This document shows positions 36,119 through 45,606 of a DNA stretch of 64,000 nucleotides, one piece after another (within the stretch, counting starts at the first letter, position 1; every line of letters starts with the position of its first letter). The DNA is from Tenacibaculum sp. M341. Its GTDB lineage: Bacteria; Bacteroidota; Bacteroidia; Flavobacteriales; Flavobacteriaceae. Below the pieces are notes generated by a model. That model did no database searches and was not told the origin of the DNA. It saw nothing but the letters and a program-made list of their open reading frames with translations. The DNA is taken from NCBI RefSeq assembly GCF_004337695.1, contig NZ_SJXJ01000021.1, positions 1 through 64,000 of the forward strand, in the 5' to 3' direction. The position numbers and the translations under genes were made by a program.

Positions 36119-38272
36119 ATGTTTCTAAATAAGAGTTTAATTATAATTGTTTTACTATCTCTTTTAAATTTTTTTGCTGAGGGGCAAGTAAAAGAGCAAG
36201 ATTCAATCAAAATGAATAAGCTAGATGAAGTAATTGTTGTTGGAGAAAGCAACTTAATGTCGTTGAGCAAAAAATTATTTAATGTAGGTGTCATCAATAA
36301 AAAAGATATAGCCAAGGTAGCGGGTAATAATTTGGCAGATATTTTAACTCAAAATTTAAATCTTACTATTATACCAGATGCAAGTACCGGAAGATCTACT
36401 GTAAGTTTATTTGGTTTAGATGGGCAGTATACAAAGATATTGATCGATGGAATTCCAATGGTAAGTGATAATGGAGTAGGAAACAATATTGATATCACTC
36501 AGATAAATTTAGAAGATGTTGAGCGTGTTGAAATAGTAGAAGGTTCTATGGGAGTTTTGTACGGAGATAATGCAGTAGCTGGCGTTATTAATGTGGTTAC
36601 CAAAAGAGGTTTGAAAAATCATAAATGGCAAATTCAACTCTCTACGCAAGAGGAAACAGTGGGGGTAGAGTACAATTTTAATGATAGAGGTAGACATATA
36701 CAGAATTTCAAGTTGTCAAATCAAATCAATAAAAAAGTAAGTTACTCTGTTGGTTTTTCGCGTAACAACTTTGAAGGTTTTTACAATACTTTTAGAGGTA
36801 GAGATTATGTAAATATTCAAGATAATATAGTTGTAAACGATCAGTTAAGAGGAACCGAATGGAATCCAAAGGAGCAACTAACTTTTTCTGCAAATGTAGA
36901 TTTTAAATTAGGTAGGCATAAATTCTTCTATAAATTTCAAAATTTTAATGAGTTAGTAAATGTATATGATCGTTTTGTAACTGGAAGGTTAGATGCTGGT
37001 ACAGGACAGTTGATACCAACAGCTACAGATGAGAATTTTAAAACAGACAGATATGTAAATAACCTGACAGTTTCAGGACCATTAAAAGGAAAAACAAAGT
37101 ACAACCTATTTTTTTCACAACAGAATCAGAAGAGATATTACGAAGAGTATGTGTATAATATTTTTCAAAGAGGTGTGGAGTCATATATTACAGACGCTTT
37201 AAGTCAATCAAGTGATTTTTGGTACACCAAAGGTTTTGTAAGTAATATAACACCAAATTCAGACTTTTTTAATTTGCAATTAGGGTACGAATTTCTATGG
37301 CAAACAGGTTTTGATGCTATTGCTACTGGTAATTATTCGACACAAGTTGTAGAAAATAGTTTAAGTAATTACGATTTTTTTGCGGTTACAGATTTTGATA
37401 TTTCTGAAAAATTATCATTTCATCCAGGAGCCAGAGTTACTAATAATTCTCAGTTTGGTAATCAGTTTATTTGGCAATTTACTTCTAACTATAAAATTAC
37501 TGAAGATATAACAGCTAAAGGAGTTTTTGGTTCAGCATTTAGAGCACCAAACTTTGAAGAACTATTCTTCTATTTTGTAGATGCTAATCATAATGTAAGA
37601 GGAAACCCAAATTTACAACCAGAAGACGGTATTTCTATTTTTTTAGATGTAAATAAGGATTCTAAATTATCAGAAAAAACAAGGTTAAAAACAATTTTCA
37701 AAGGTTTCTATTTTGATATTGAAGATGAAATTGCAAGTATTATTACTGAAGATGAAGATGGCAGAACGCTTTTTACTACAGATAATGTAGATAATACAAA
37801 AACTGCTGGTGTAAGTTTACAAAACACGATTAACAGTGATCGTTGGAATTTTGGCATTGGAGCTACTTACATAGGTAAGGCAACATCAATTAGTTCAATA
37901 GATGATTTTGATCCAGAATATTTATGGAGATTAGATGTTCAAACAAATGTAGACTATATAATTCCTAAAATAAAAACCACTTTAACGGGTCAGTTAAAAT
38001 ACACAGGAAAAAGACAAACACTTTTACTTAATAACGGAGATATACAATTAGGTCAAACTGATGGTTTCAGTTGGTTTGATGCTTCTATAAAAACAGATAT
38101 TATTAACAATTTAGTATTTACCCTAGGTGCACGAAATATTTTTGATGTAGTTACTGTAAATGCTTCTGATGTTCCATCCGAAGGACACGATGCTTCTGTC
38201 GTTGCAAGTAGGTTATTCGGTAATGGAAGGTCGTATTTTTTTAAACTATTATATAACATAAATTTTAACTAA
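36119..38272 (+). CDS. TonB-dependent outer-membrane receptor, probably for heme
   Basis: The protein has 717 residues with a signal peptide (to AEGQ). A plug domain (LDEVIVVGESNLMSLSKK, LIDGIPMV, VERVEIVEGSMGVLYGDNAVAGVINVVTKR) is followed by a 22-strand barrel ending in an aromatic C-terminal residue pattern (FFKLLYNINFN). It moves a ligand across the outer membrane with TonB energy. The HmuY-like gene starts 5 bases after its stop, which makes heme the likely ligand; this is inferred from the neighbour. Confidence 0.88.
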   Translation: MFLNKSLIIIVLLSLLNFFAEGQVKEQDSIKMNKLDEVIVVGESNLMSLSKKLFNVGVINKKDIAKVAGNNLADILTQNLNLTIIPDASTGRSTVSLFGLDGQYTKILIDGIPMVSDNGVGNNIDITQINLEDVERVEIVEGSMGVLYGDNAVAGVINVVTKRGLKNHKWQIQLSTQEETVGVEYNFNDRGRHIQNFKLSNQINKKVSYSVGFSRNNFEGFYNTFRGRDYVNIQDNIVVNDQLRGTEWNPKEQLTFSANVDFKLGRHKFFYKFQNFNELVNVYDRFVTGRLDAGTGQLIPTATDENFKTDRYVNNLTVSGPLKGKTKYNLFFSQQNQKRYYEEYVYNIFQRGVESYITDALSQSSDFWYTKGFVSNITPNSDFFNLQLGYEFLWQTGFDAIATGNYSTQVVENSLSNYDFFAVTDFDISEKLSFHPGARVTNNSQFGNQFIWQFTSNYKITEDITAKGVFGSAFRAPNFEELFFYFVDANHNVRGNPNLQPEDGISIFLDVNKDSKLSEKTRLKTIFKGFYFDIEDEIASIITEDEDGRTLFTTDNVDNTKTAGVSLQNTINSDRWNFGIGATYIGKATSISSIDDFDPEYLWRLDVQTNVDYIIPKIKTTLTGQLKYTGKRQTLLLNNGDIQLGQTDGFSWFDASIKTDIINNLVFTLGARNIFDVVTVNASDVPSEGHDASVVASRLFGNGRSYFFKLLYNINFN

Positions 38273-38277
38273 TAATA

Positions 38278-39819
38278 ATGAGGAATTATTTTTTAATCGC
38301 AACAGTATTTTTTGTAGCTTTTTTAAGCTCATGTGGTAGTGATGATGAATTAGATTTAGTAAATTTTTCTGTCACTTTTAGTACAAATACTTTAAGTATG
38401 ACAGCAGATGAACAAACTAAAGAAGTTGTTTTAACATATTCAAGAGCAGCTACAGAAGCAGGAAATATTAACATTGCATTTAGTGGTGAAAATGCAGTTT
38501 ATGGAACTGATTTTACTACAGACCCTAATGGATCGTCTGGTTCAATTTCAATTCCGGTAGCAGTAGGAGATACACAAGCATCTTTTACATTTACAAAATT
38601 ACAAGATCCAATTGAAGGAACTTCTAAATCAGTAAGTTTTTCAATCAATAGTTTTGATAACACAAGTTGGGTAAATGGTGCTACAACAACAGCACAGGTA
38701 AGTTTTACGCCAATAGCATCTTTAGGTGGAGTAATTGATTTATTAACAGGTGGATCAACTCAACCAAATCAATGCTATATTGATTTAAGTACAGGTGTTC
38801 AAAAAGCAGTAAAAAGAGATACTTGGGAGTTAGGAGTTTATAATGGAACTGAAAACAGAGTATTTTTAAATTCAGCTTTACTAGTTTCTGCAGCACAAAT
38901 AAAAGGAGCAACAGATATTTTAGCTGTTACAGAAGCTACTGCGTTAAGCGAGACTTTAACATTCAATACTATTGACGCTACTTTTTCACCAACCACAGTA
39001 GATGTTTCAACAGTGAGTGAGATAATGGCAGGTTTACCTTTAGGTTATACACAGTATAGTAATCATGCAGAGGGAAATGTGTTTACTGATTTACAAGCAG
39101 GAAATTTAGAAGATACTGCTTTTGCAGAAGTATCAACTACAGATAGTGAGAATTTCGTATACATTGTTTCTTTAGGAAACGAAGTACCAGCAACTGAAGC
39201 TAATCCTGGGGCAATTAATACTACAGGAGATCATAGAGGTTTTATGAAAGTTAGAATTTTAACTGATGGTAATTCTTATACAATTCAGTATGCTGATGTG
39301 AACGAAACAGCTTCATTTAATACGATAACAGTAGCAAAAGAAGCGAATAAAGTATTAACAGCGGTTAGTTTATCAAGAGGAGAAAAAGTTGATGTTGAGC
39401 CTGCATCTGACCAGTGGGATATTAATTTTTCGGGAGTATTTAGTTATAACGGAGCGCAAGGTCCTGGTTATTTTGGATTAACATATTCTGATTATGGTTT
39501 ACACAATACTATTGGAAATGTAGGAATGTATCAAGTGACAACTTATGAAACAGATGCAAGTGGAGCTAGAGTAGACTTAAATGTGCCTTCGTATACAGAC
39601 TTTTCATTAAGTGATATTGATGATAGTTCTTTAGAGTATGATGATAGAACAGTAATTAGCAGCAGCTGGAGAAGTACTACAAATGGGGTTGCTAAGGATG
39701 ATCGTTACTTTATTTTAAAAGATGCTAGTGGTAATTACTACAAATTACGTTTTACAGCATTGTTAAGTAGTGATGGAATAAGAGGAAATTCACAATTTGA
39801 GTATGCTAGGTTAAATTAA
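38278..39819 (+). CDS. HmuY-family heme-binding lipoprotein
   Basis: The protein has 513 residues. It has a lipoprotein signal with lipobox cysteine in LSSCGSDDE, then a Calx-beta-like domain (about 30-145), then a HmuY-type domain. The latter shows WELGVYNGTENRVFLNS, QWDINFSGVF and the closing RYFILKDASGNYYKLRF. HmuY proteins strip heme from host or environmental hemoproteins and hand it to a TonB receptor, here the gene just upstream. It is larger than the Porphyromonas HmuY because of the N-terminal domain. Confidence 0.83.
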   Translation: MRNYFLIATVFFVAFLSSCGSDDELDLVNFSVTFSTNTLSMTADEQTKEVVLTYSRAATEAGNINIAFSGENAVYGTDFTTDPNGSSGSISIPVAVGDTQASFTFTKLQDPIEGTSKSVSFSINSFDNTSWVNGATTTAQVSFTPIASLGGVIDLLTGGSTQPNQCYIDLSTGVQKAVKRDTWELGVYNGTENRVFLNSALLVSAAQIKGATDILAVTEATALSETLTFNTIDATFSPTTVDVSTVSEIMAGLPLGYTQYSNHAEGNVFTDLQAGNLEDTAFAEVSTTDSENFVYIVSLGNEVPATEANPGAINTTGDHRGFMKVRILTDGNSYTIQYADVNETASFNTITVAKEANKVLTAVSLSRGEKVDVEPASDQWDINFSGVFSYNGAQGPGYFGLTYSDYGLHNTIGNVGMYQVTTYETDASGARVDLNVPSYTDFSLSDIDDSSLEYDDRTVISSSWRSTTNGVAKDDRYFILKDASGNYYKLRFTALLSSDGIRGNSQFEYARLN

Positions 39820-39883
39820 TCATACTCATATTATAAAGAAAAATTTCAATCGTTACGTATTGGATTTTTGTTAGTTTTTTTAT

Positions 39884-39914
39884 AAGCTATTCGGTATATT
39901 CGAATAGCTTTTTG
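39884..39914 (+). terminator. Rho-independent terminator after the HmuY-like gene
   Basis: AAGCTATTCG pairs perfectly with CGAATAGCTT around GTATATT, followed by a T run. Confidence 0.8.
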
Positions 39915-39959
39915 TATGAAAAGACTTTTTGTAACGACAAATCTCAAAATTTTAGTATC

Positions 39960-40559
39960 ATGAAAAAAACAATTATAGTCTCAATTTTATTTCTTTACAA
40001 TGTTTTAAATGCCCAATCTAAAAAGGAGGTAGCTTATTTTGCAAGTGGATGTTTTTGGTGTGTAGAAGCTATTTTTGAAAGTGTGGAAGGAGTAGAGGAA
40101 GCAGTTTCAGGTTATGCTGGTGGACACACAAAAAATCCTACGTATAAAAAAATAGGTACAGGAACTACGGGACATGCCGAAACAGTTGCAGTATATTATG
40201 ATTCTAAAAAAGTTAGTTTTAAAACGTTAGCCGATGTGTTTTTTGGTTCACACAATCCAACTACAGTAAACGGGCAACATCCTGATTATGGAACACAATA
40301 TAGATCTATAGCTTTTTATAAAACAGATGCTGAAAAGAAAATATTACAAGCAAAAGTAATGGATTTAAATGCTGAAGTATATAAAGGTAAAGTAGCTACA
40401 GAAATTACAAAGTTTACTAAGTTTTATGAAGCGGAAGATTATCATCAAAATTATGAGCGTTTACATCCAAACAATCCATATGTGAAGAATGTTTCTATTC
40501 CTAGATTGAATAGATTTAAAAAGAAGTTCCCACAATTACTAAAAAAAGGAAGTCATTAG
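39960..40559 (+). CDS. msrA: Exported peptide-methionine (S)-S-oxide reductase
   Basis: MsrA reduces the S-epimer of methionine sulfoxide in oxidised proteins. The protein has 199 residues, with a signal peptide (MKKTIIVSILFLYNVLNAQ) that points to the periplasm. The active-site motif GCFWC has its nucleophile at C31. GYAGGHTKNPTY, TGHAETVAVYYD, NPTTVNGQHPDYGTQYRSI and EDYHQNY are all present. I chose the ATG at 39960; an upstream TTG at 39912 would overlap the preceding terminator. Confidence 0.93.
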   Translation: MKKTIIVSILFLYNVLNAQSKKEVAYFASGCFWCVEAIFESVEGVEEAVSGYAGGHTKNPTYKKIGTGTTGHAETVAVYYDSKKVSFKTLADVFFGSHNPTTVNGQHPDYGTQYRSIAFYKTDAEKKILQAKVMDLNAEVYKGKVATEITKFTKFYEAEDYHQNYERLHPNNPYVKNVSIPRLNRFKKKFPQLLKKGSH

Positions 40560-40601
40560 TACAAAATAAACTGAATTAATAATTTTTTTGTACAAAAAGA
40601 A

Positions 40602-40632
40602 AGAGGTAAGTTTTAAACTTACCTCTTTTTTG
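40602..40632. terminator. Bidirectional terminator between msrA and the T9SS gene
   Basis: AGAGGTAAGTTT pairs with AAACTTACCTCT around a one-base loop, with A residues on one side and T residues on the other. It can serve both convergent genes. Confidence 0.85.
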
Positions 40633-40663
40633 CTTTTTAGCTAATTTCAACCTGTAAACTAAA

Positions 40664-43600
40664 TTATTTTATAATTATTTTTTTAGATGAATATCCGTTT
40701 TTAGTCTGTATTAATAATAAATACGTTCCTTTTGCATATTCAGAAGTGTTAATTGTTTCTTTATGCATAGCAGCTTGTTTTTTAAATACCACTCTACCTT
40801 TTAAATCTACTAACGCCATAATTCCTAATGATTGTTTCGTAGGAACCTCTATGTTTAATGTGTTACTTGTCGGATTTGGATAAGCTTTTACATTTAAATT
40901 AGTTGGAGTAGGAGTAGCAATAGAATTAAAGGCTGCTCTTTTACTGATATCGCCAGTTGGAGCTGCTTTTGGTCCTGCTGTTTGACCAGGAGGTGTGCTT
41001 GCGTTAAAAACCATACATTTTGTACAGCCTGTAGCAGGATTTTCAAATACCACTCTAATCCAATCATTCAATCCAGTGAAAGCAAATAAAGAAGAGTTTG
41101 TAGTTGGCAAAGGATCGTTAAAATCATAAGGAGTTCCTCCTGTACAAGCAACTTCATCTAATTCCCCAGCATTTTGAGCTTGAAACCAAGTTATAATTAC
41201 AGGGCTATCGCTTTTTACTGACAATAATGTACCAACGCCACCACCAACAGGAGTAGCAGCAAATCTAATAAGACTTGGAGGTGATACATTTTGTGTTGTA
41301 GATTCACCTACACAACCATTGTTTTCTGGTGTAACAGTAATATCTCCACCATTTCCGTCAAGTTGTAAAATAATTGTATCTGATCCTTGAGCACCACCAA
41401 TAATTGTCCAGTTACTTGGAATGTTCCATTGGTAATTTGTTACGTTTCCTGTAGAAGAAGCAGTAAATTCCGCTTGGTTATCACATCCAAATCTAGTTTC
41501 AGTAATTGTTGGTTTAGAAGGCGCAACTTTTACATCTAAAGTATTTGGTAATGATTTACAACTAGCTTCATCATAAGTAACAGCTTGTATGGTAAAGTCG
41601 CTACTAATAGCAGTAAAATTAAAGTTACTAGGACTAGCAATAGTTGCAGTTTGTACAACAGTTCCAGTACCGTCTAGAACAGATACTTCAGCATTACTAG
41701 CTCCATTATAATCAATAGTATAATCGTAATTATTATTAGGAATTACACATAAAGGTCCGCTAATTAAAGGAGCTGAAGGAGCTGCTTTTACATTTAAAGA
41801 TGCAGGTAATGATCTACAACTGCTATCTAAGTAAGTAACCACCTCAATTTCAAAATCACTGCTAGGAGCAATGTAAGTGAAATTGTTTGGTGCTACAAGA
41901 TTTTCAGTACGTAGTACAGTTCCTGCTGCATCTGTAACAGTTACCTCTGCACTAGTGATAGTTTTATAATCAATGTTATAAGTATAAGAGTTTCCTGGTA
42001 TTACACATGAGTCTCCTGTAACTTCAGGAGTTAACAAGGCTTTTACGTTAAAAGAAGTTGGTAATGATCTACAACTAGCGTTGCTGTATGTTACAACTTG
42101 AATTTCGTAATCTCCATTAATCGCTGTAAAATCAAAATTACTAGGACTAGAAATAGTTTTAGTAAGTACAGTACTTTTACTAGCATTTAAAACAGCAACT
42201 TCTGCAGTAGTTGCTCCTTTATAATCGATATTGTAAGTATAGTTGTTGCTAGGAATAGCACAAGCCGCTCCAGTTACAATTGGAGATAATGGAGCAACTT
42301 CAAAGCTGTAATTAGCAGTTTGAGCACCAGTACATCCATTCAAAGTAGCAGAGATATTAAATTGACCAGTAGTACTTTGATTAATTCCAGAAGCAGGAGG
42401 AGTTAATGTTAATGTATTGCTTCCAATTTGTACATCCCAACCATTGCTATCATCTAATATTTCACTAGGAATATTCCATTCATATTTTGCAAACGGAGAA
42501 GCAGTAAAAGTAAATGCATTTACAGCATCATTAGGAACACAATTAGGTCCGTCTATAGAAACAGTACCGCCACCAACTCTGTTTACAAATACAGCAGTTG
42601 GAGAACTGTCACATTCAGGTTCTGATTGATCCGTAGCTTTTACATTTAAAACACCACTTTCATTATCGTTAAAAGTAACTTCAATTTGACTTCCATTAGA
42701 AGTAGTTGAAGTAACTACCCAATCTTTATCGCCAGAAACGGTCCAAGTATATATTTTGTTAGGTTCTGGATTGTCAACTTCTAAGCTGATAGTAGCACCT
42801 AAACTTGCATCAGCACAATATACTTGTTGTGCTGTTTTTGGGCTATCTGGGCTAGAAGTAATTTCTCTGTAAAAAGAATATTCACCAAAAACAGTATTGG
42901 TAATTTTCATCACAAAATTTCCAACATTAGAAGGAGAATATCCATCTTGATAAAATACAACAGCAGCATTTCCGTATAATTCGCTAGCATCAATTTTTAA
43001 TTTAGAAGTATCGAAAGCAGTTACTTGATCCGTTTCAAGTATTTCCCAATCAAAAATTCCGTTACTAGCAACTTCATCTAATACAGCATACACAGTAGAC
43101 TTGCTATCATCAAGATTATTGTCTCTTAAACAAGTAACACCTAAAATTCCATCCGGAGTAAAGTTTTTAAGTATTTCCCAGTTTATGTAAGAACCACCCC
43201 CACAAACACCAGTACAAGTGTCAATGAAAGAAGCTCTTAAAAACCCTTTGTTGATTGATCCATCACTAGCAATAGTTACATTTACTTCATATTTTCCATT
43301 TCCGTTTAAAGTAGCAACGTTGTTTTGATTTACAATATTTACGCCTCCACTAGCAAACCAAACTACACTAAACATTTGGTCGTTTACTATAGTTACAACT
43401 TGGTTGTTGTTGCTTTGCACGTCTAAAGGAATCCAACGATTTCTAGTTTTGATATAATCAGGAGCATTAATGTTCCCGTATTTAACAGAATATGTAGGGT
43501 TGATAACATTTCCAGTAGGAGAAATATCAACATCATATCTAATTACAGTTGCAGGAACAGTAGAATTATCAGTAATTTTTAAAAAAACTTTTCCTTCACC

Positions 43601-43924
43601 TCTAACATTTAAATTCACTTTATTGTCACCAGTAATAGTAAGAGATCTAGATCCACTTCCTGTATTACCAGCTCTTCTAAAAGTAAGTGCACCAGTTGCA
43701 TCCCATGCAAATGTACTACTAGCAAGATCTACACTGCTAGCATCAGCTACTAACTCAATATTAGCGTTACAGCCGTATGCTTGTCCGTTGTTTACGTTAA
43801 TGTCTTGTGCCTTAGCAACAAAACTGGTTAAAAATAGCGTTAAAAAAAAAGTAGTTGTTAATAAGCTTTTAGTAGCCCGTTTTAAAAGCAATTCTTTTTT
43901 TTGTTTTACTTTCTTTGTCTTCAT
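40664..43924 (-). CDS. Large secreted PKD-like repeat protein with type IX secretion sorting domain
   Basis: The protein has 1086 residues. A long N-terminal signal region (LTTTFFLTLFLTSFVAKAQ) is followed by several beta-sandwich PKD/Ig-like modules (YTWTVSGDKDW, KYEWNIPSEI, NYQWNIPSNWTI). Three tandem repeats of about 83 residues follow (about 545-795). The C-terminal type A sorting domain (LNVKAYPNPTSNTLNIE ... GTYLLLIQTKNGYSSKKIIIK) directs export through T9SS. It is likely a cell-surface adhesin or structural protein. A TATTTTTG element at 43984-43991 (minus) may be its promoter. Confidence 0.87.
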   Translation of the reverse strand: MKTKKVKQKKELLLKRATKSLLTTTFFLTLFLTSFVAKAQDINVNNGQAYGCNANIELVADASSVDLASSTFAWDATGALTFRRAGNTGSGSRSLTITGDNKVNLNVRGEGKVFLKITDNSTVPATVIRYDVDISPTGNVINPTYSVKYGNINAPDYIKTRNRWIPLDVQSNNNQVVTIVNDQMFSVVWFASGGVNIVNQNNVATLNGNGKYEVNVTIASDGSINKGFLRASFIDTCTGVCGGGSYINWEILKNFTPDGILGVTCLRDNNLDDSKSTVYAVLDEVASNGIFDWEILETDQVTAFDTSKLKIDASELYGNAAVVFYQDGYSPSNVGNFVMKITNTVFGEYSFYREITSSPDSPKTAQQVYCADASLGATISLEVDNPEPNKIYTWTVSGDKDWVVTSTTSNGSQIEVTFNDNESGVLNVKATDQSEPECDSSPTAVFVNRVGGGTVSIDGPNCVPNDAVNAFTFTASPFAKYEWNIPSEILDDSNGWDVQIGSNTLTLTPPASGINQSTTGQFNISATLNGCTGAQTANYSFEVAPLSPIVTGAACAIPSNNYTYNIDYKGATTAEVAVLNASKSTVLTKTISSPSNFDFTAINGDYEIQVVTYSNASCRSLPTSFNVKALLTPEVTGDSCVIPGNSYTYNIDYKTITSAEVTVTDAAGTVLRTENLVAPNNFTYIAPSSDFEIEVVTYLDSSCRSLPASLNVKAAPSAPLISGPLCVIPNNNYDYTIDYNGASNAEVSVLDGTGTVVQTATIASPSNFNFTAISSDFTIQAVTYDEASCKSLPNTLDVKVAPSKPTITETRFGCDNQAEFTASSTGNVTNYQWNIPSNWTIIGGAQGSDTIILQLDGNGGDITVTPENNGCVGESTTQNVSPPSLIRFAATPVGGGVGTLLSVKSDSPVIITWFQAQNAGELDEVACTGGTPYDFNDPLPTTNSSLFAFTGLNDWIRVVFENPATGCTKCMVFNASTPPGQTAGPKAAPTGDISKRAAFNSIATPTPTNLNVKAYPNPTSNTLNIEVPTKQSLGIMALVDLKGRVVFKKQAAMHKETINTSEYAKGTYLLLIQTKNGYSSKKIIIK
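41520..42290 (-). repeat. Three in-gene tandem repeats encoding about 83 residues each
   Basis: Each unit starts with a P-x-V/I-x-G...C-x-IP-x-N-x-Y-x-Y-x-IDY pattern and ends with S-C-R/K-SLP-x-x-x-x-VK. The variable positions differ between units (GATTAEV, TITSAEV, GASNAEV), which indicates old duplications rather than a recent array. Confidence 0.75.
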
Positions 43925-44187
43925 AAATAGTTTTACTTATTTGGTTGGTTATTAAGGTTGATTTTAGCTCTAAAAAAGCTACTCAAAAATACAATTGAAA
44001 TTTTATAAAGACTCACCCAAAGAAGGTGATTTTACTTCTTTTTCTGCTTTTTTTAATATCTTTTTTTAACAGTGTAACATTTTGGTTAAAAGAGATACAT
44101 ATATTTGGAAAATAATTATAGGAAGTAATTTTTTTTAACGAAATTGCTATTTTTAAAAATTGTACAACTATTTAAAACTTATACAAA

Positions 44188-45528
44188 ATGTCTGATGATT
44201 TTGATTTATTAGAAACTAATTCTAACGAGAAAACAGAAAAAGTAGATGTGAATTGGGGAAAAGCTATCGATTCAATGAAGTCGAAGTTAGCGCAAGAAGA
44301 TGATCCACAAGTACGTCAAAAAATATTAAATGCAACGTTGGATGATGTTGTACACATGGCAGAGAAGGATAGAACTACGCTTTTAGATGCTATTAAAGAC
44401 CTTACAGATTATCAGGATGAGGTGGGAATTATTTTTGAAAAATTTTCATCTTTAAATGCTGATGAGCAAAAAATTATAGACGATGCTCAGAAAGCGTTAG
44501 AAAGAGCAAAAATTAAATTAGAAGATGCACAAAATAAGCCAGATACTTGGTGGAATAATTTATTAGGAAGGAAAAGTAAAATTGCCAAAGCAGAGCAAGA
44601 GCTTAAAGATGCTGAAAAAGTTAGAAGCAGTGCAGATAATAGAGCTAAAGCAATGTTTCAAGAGCGAATTGAAAGTGCAGATGTTCAAACATTGTTAAGC
44701 GAACTTTCATACAAATCGCAAGCAGCGGTATCTCGATTAAAAAATAGAGAAGTAGAAATTAAAGAAGTAGAAGATAAACTACAAACAGCAATTGTTGAAG
44801 CTACTAAAAATCACACCAAAGCTTTAGAGAAAAAGCAAGAAGTAGAAGGGCAGTTAGAAGAGCAATATGCATTACTAAAACAAGCACGACAAGAGTTAGA
44901 AGAAATTGCTGATAAGCAATCTACTGAATATGCACAGGCTATTGGTAAAGTAACTGGATTAGAACAAAAAGTAGAAGAGTTAGAAGGATTGAAAAATGCT
45001 TACACAACTTTAGCAGCCAGTAAAGATAGTTTTGTACACAAACATAATTTAACTATTAAAGTATTAACATCTTTACGTAGTAACTTACAAACACACAGAG
45101 CAAAATTAAAGTCTGATACAGAAGAACGTTTAAAGTATTATGATGGTTATGTAGTTGCATTAAAGGCAAGAACTGATCAAGAGTTTGCTGCTATTTTAGA
45201 ACATTTAGGAGTTAAGACAGATGAGCATATTGGAGAAACTTTAGCTGCTATGCATACAGCAAGTGCAAAAGCTCGTCAAGAAATGATGGATAACATTCCT
45301 GTTCATGAAAAAGTAATGCAAGGTGTGTATGGATCATATGCAGAGGCTTTACAAGAAATTCGTGAGAAGGATACTGAAATTCAAAAGAATTTTGCAGATC
45401 GTTACGGAATTGATATGAAAGAACTTTTTGAAGATTATTATAAATCTGACGGAAATAGTACTCCAGAAAAAAATGACGAACCATCTAAACCTGAACCAGA
45501 CGCAGGAGATGATGATTTATTATCGTAA
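44188..45528 (+). CDS. Long coiled-coil protein, first gene of the AAA+/membrane block
   Basis: The protein has 446 residues, with no signal peptide or membrane helix. It is acidic and rich in heptad patterns (about 85-330: KALERAKIKLEDAQNKP, KAEQELKDAEKVRSS, LEEQYALLKQARQELEE). The C-terminal tail is Pro/Asp-rich (PSKPEPDAGDDDLLS). It looks like a filament or scaffold protein. I know of no defined function. It leads ten further co-directional genes to 54388, including an AAA+ ATPase that could remodel it. Confidence 0.7.
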   Translation: MSDDFDLLETNSNEKTEKVDVNWGKAIDSMKSKLAQEDDPQVRQKILNATLDDVVHMAEKDRTTLLDAIKDLTDYQDEVGIIFEKFSSLNADEQKIIDDAQKALERAKIKLEDAQNKPDTWWNNLLGRKSKIAKAEQELKDAEKVRSSADNRAKAMFQERIESADVQTLLSELSYKSQAAVSRLKNREVEIKEVEDKLQTAIVEATKNHTKALEKKQEVEGQLEEQYALLKQARQELEEIADKQSTEYAQAIGKVTGLEQKVEELEGLKNAYTTLAASKDSFVHKHNLTIKVLTSLRSNLQTHRAKLKSDTEERLKYYDGYVVALKARTDQEFAAILEHLGVKTDEHIGETLAAMHTASAKARQEMMDNIPVHEKVMQGVYGSYAEALQEIREKDTEIQKNFADRYGIDMKELFEDYYKSDGNSTPEKNDEPSKPEPDAGDDDLLS

Positions 45529-45542
45529 TGTAAAACAGTGAA

Positions 45543-45598
45543 CAATTATCAATTATCGGTGATCATATTGATTACTGATAATTGATTACTGATAATTG
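45543..45598. repeat. Intergenic inverted-repeat element, left copy
   Basis: The first 23 bases (45543-45565, starting CAATTATCAATTATCGG) recur exactly, inverted, at 47077-47099. The rest (two GATTACTGATAATTG units) folds back on the first part, so the element alone can form a long imperfect hairpin. A related copy (46652-46674) overlaps the end of the next gene. Confidence 0.75.
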
Positions 45599-45606
45599 AA
45601 ATAACA

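Noticed and set aside
43470-43955. 161-codon open frame on the plus strand inside the T9SS protein gene
   Set aside because: It lies opposite a well-supported gene with repeats and a sorting domain; the frame is open because of the low-complexity codon use of that gene.
44188-45528. TelA/toxic-anion resistance or PspA assignment for the coiled-coil protein
   Set aside because: Only coiled-coil composition supports it; I see no family-specific motif.
45543-45598. Repeated GATTACTGATAATTG units, possible CRISPR
   Set aside because: Only two direct units without spacers, and they fold with an inverted copy; this is an intergenic hairpin repeat.
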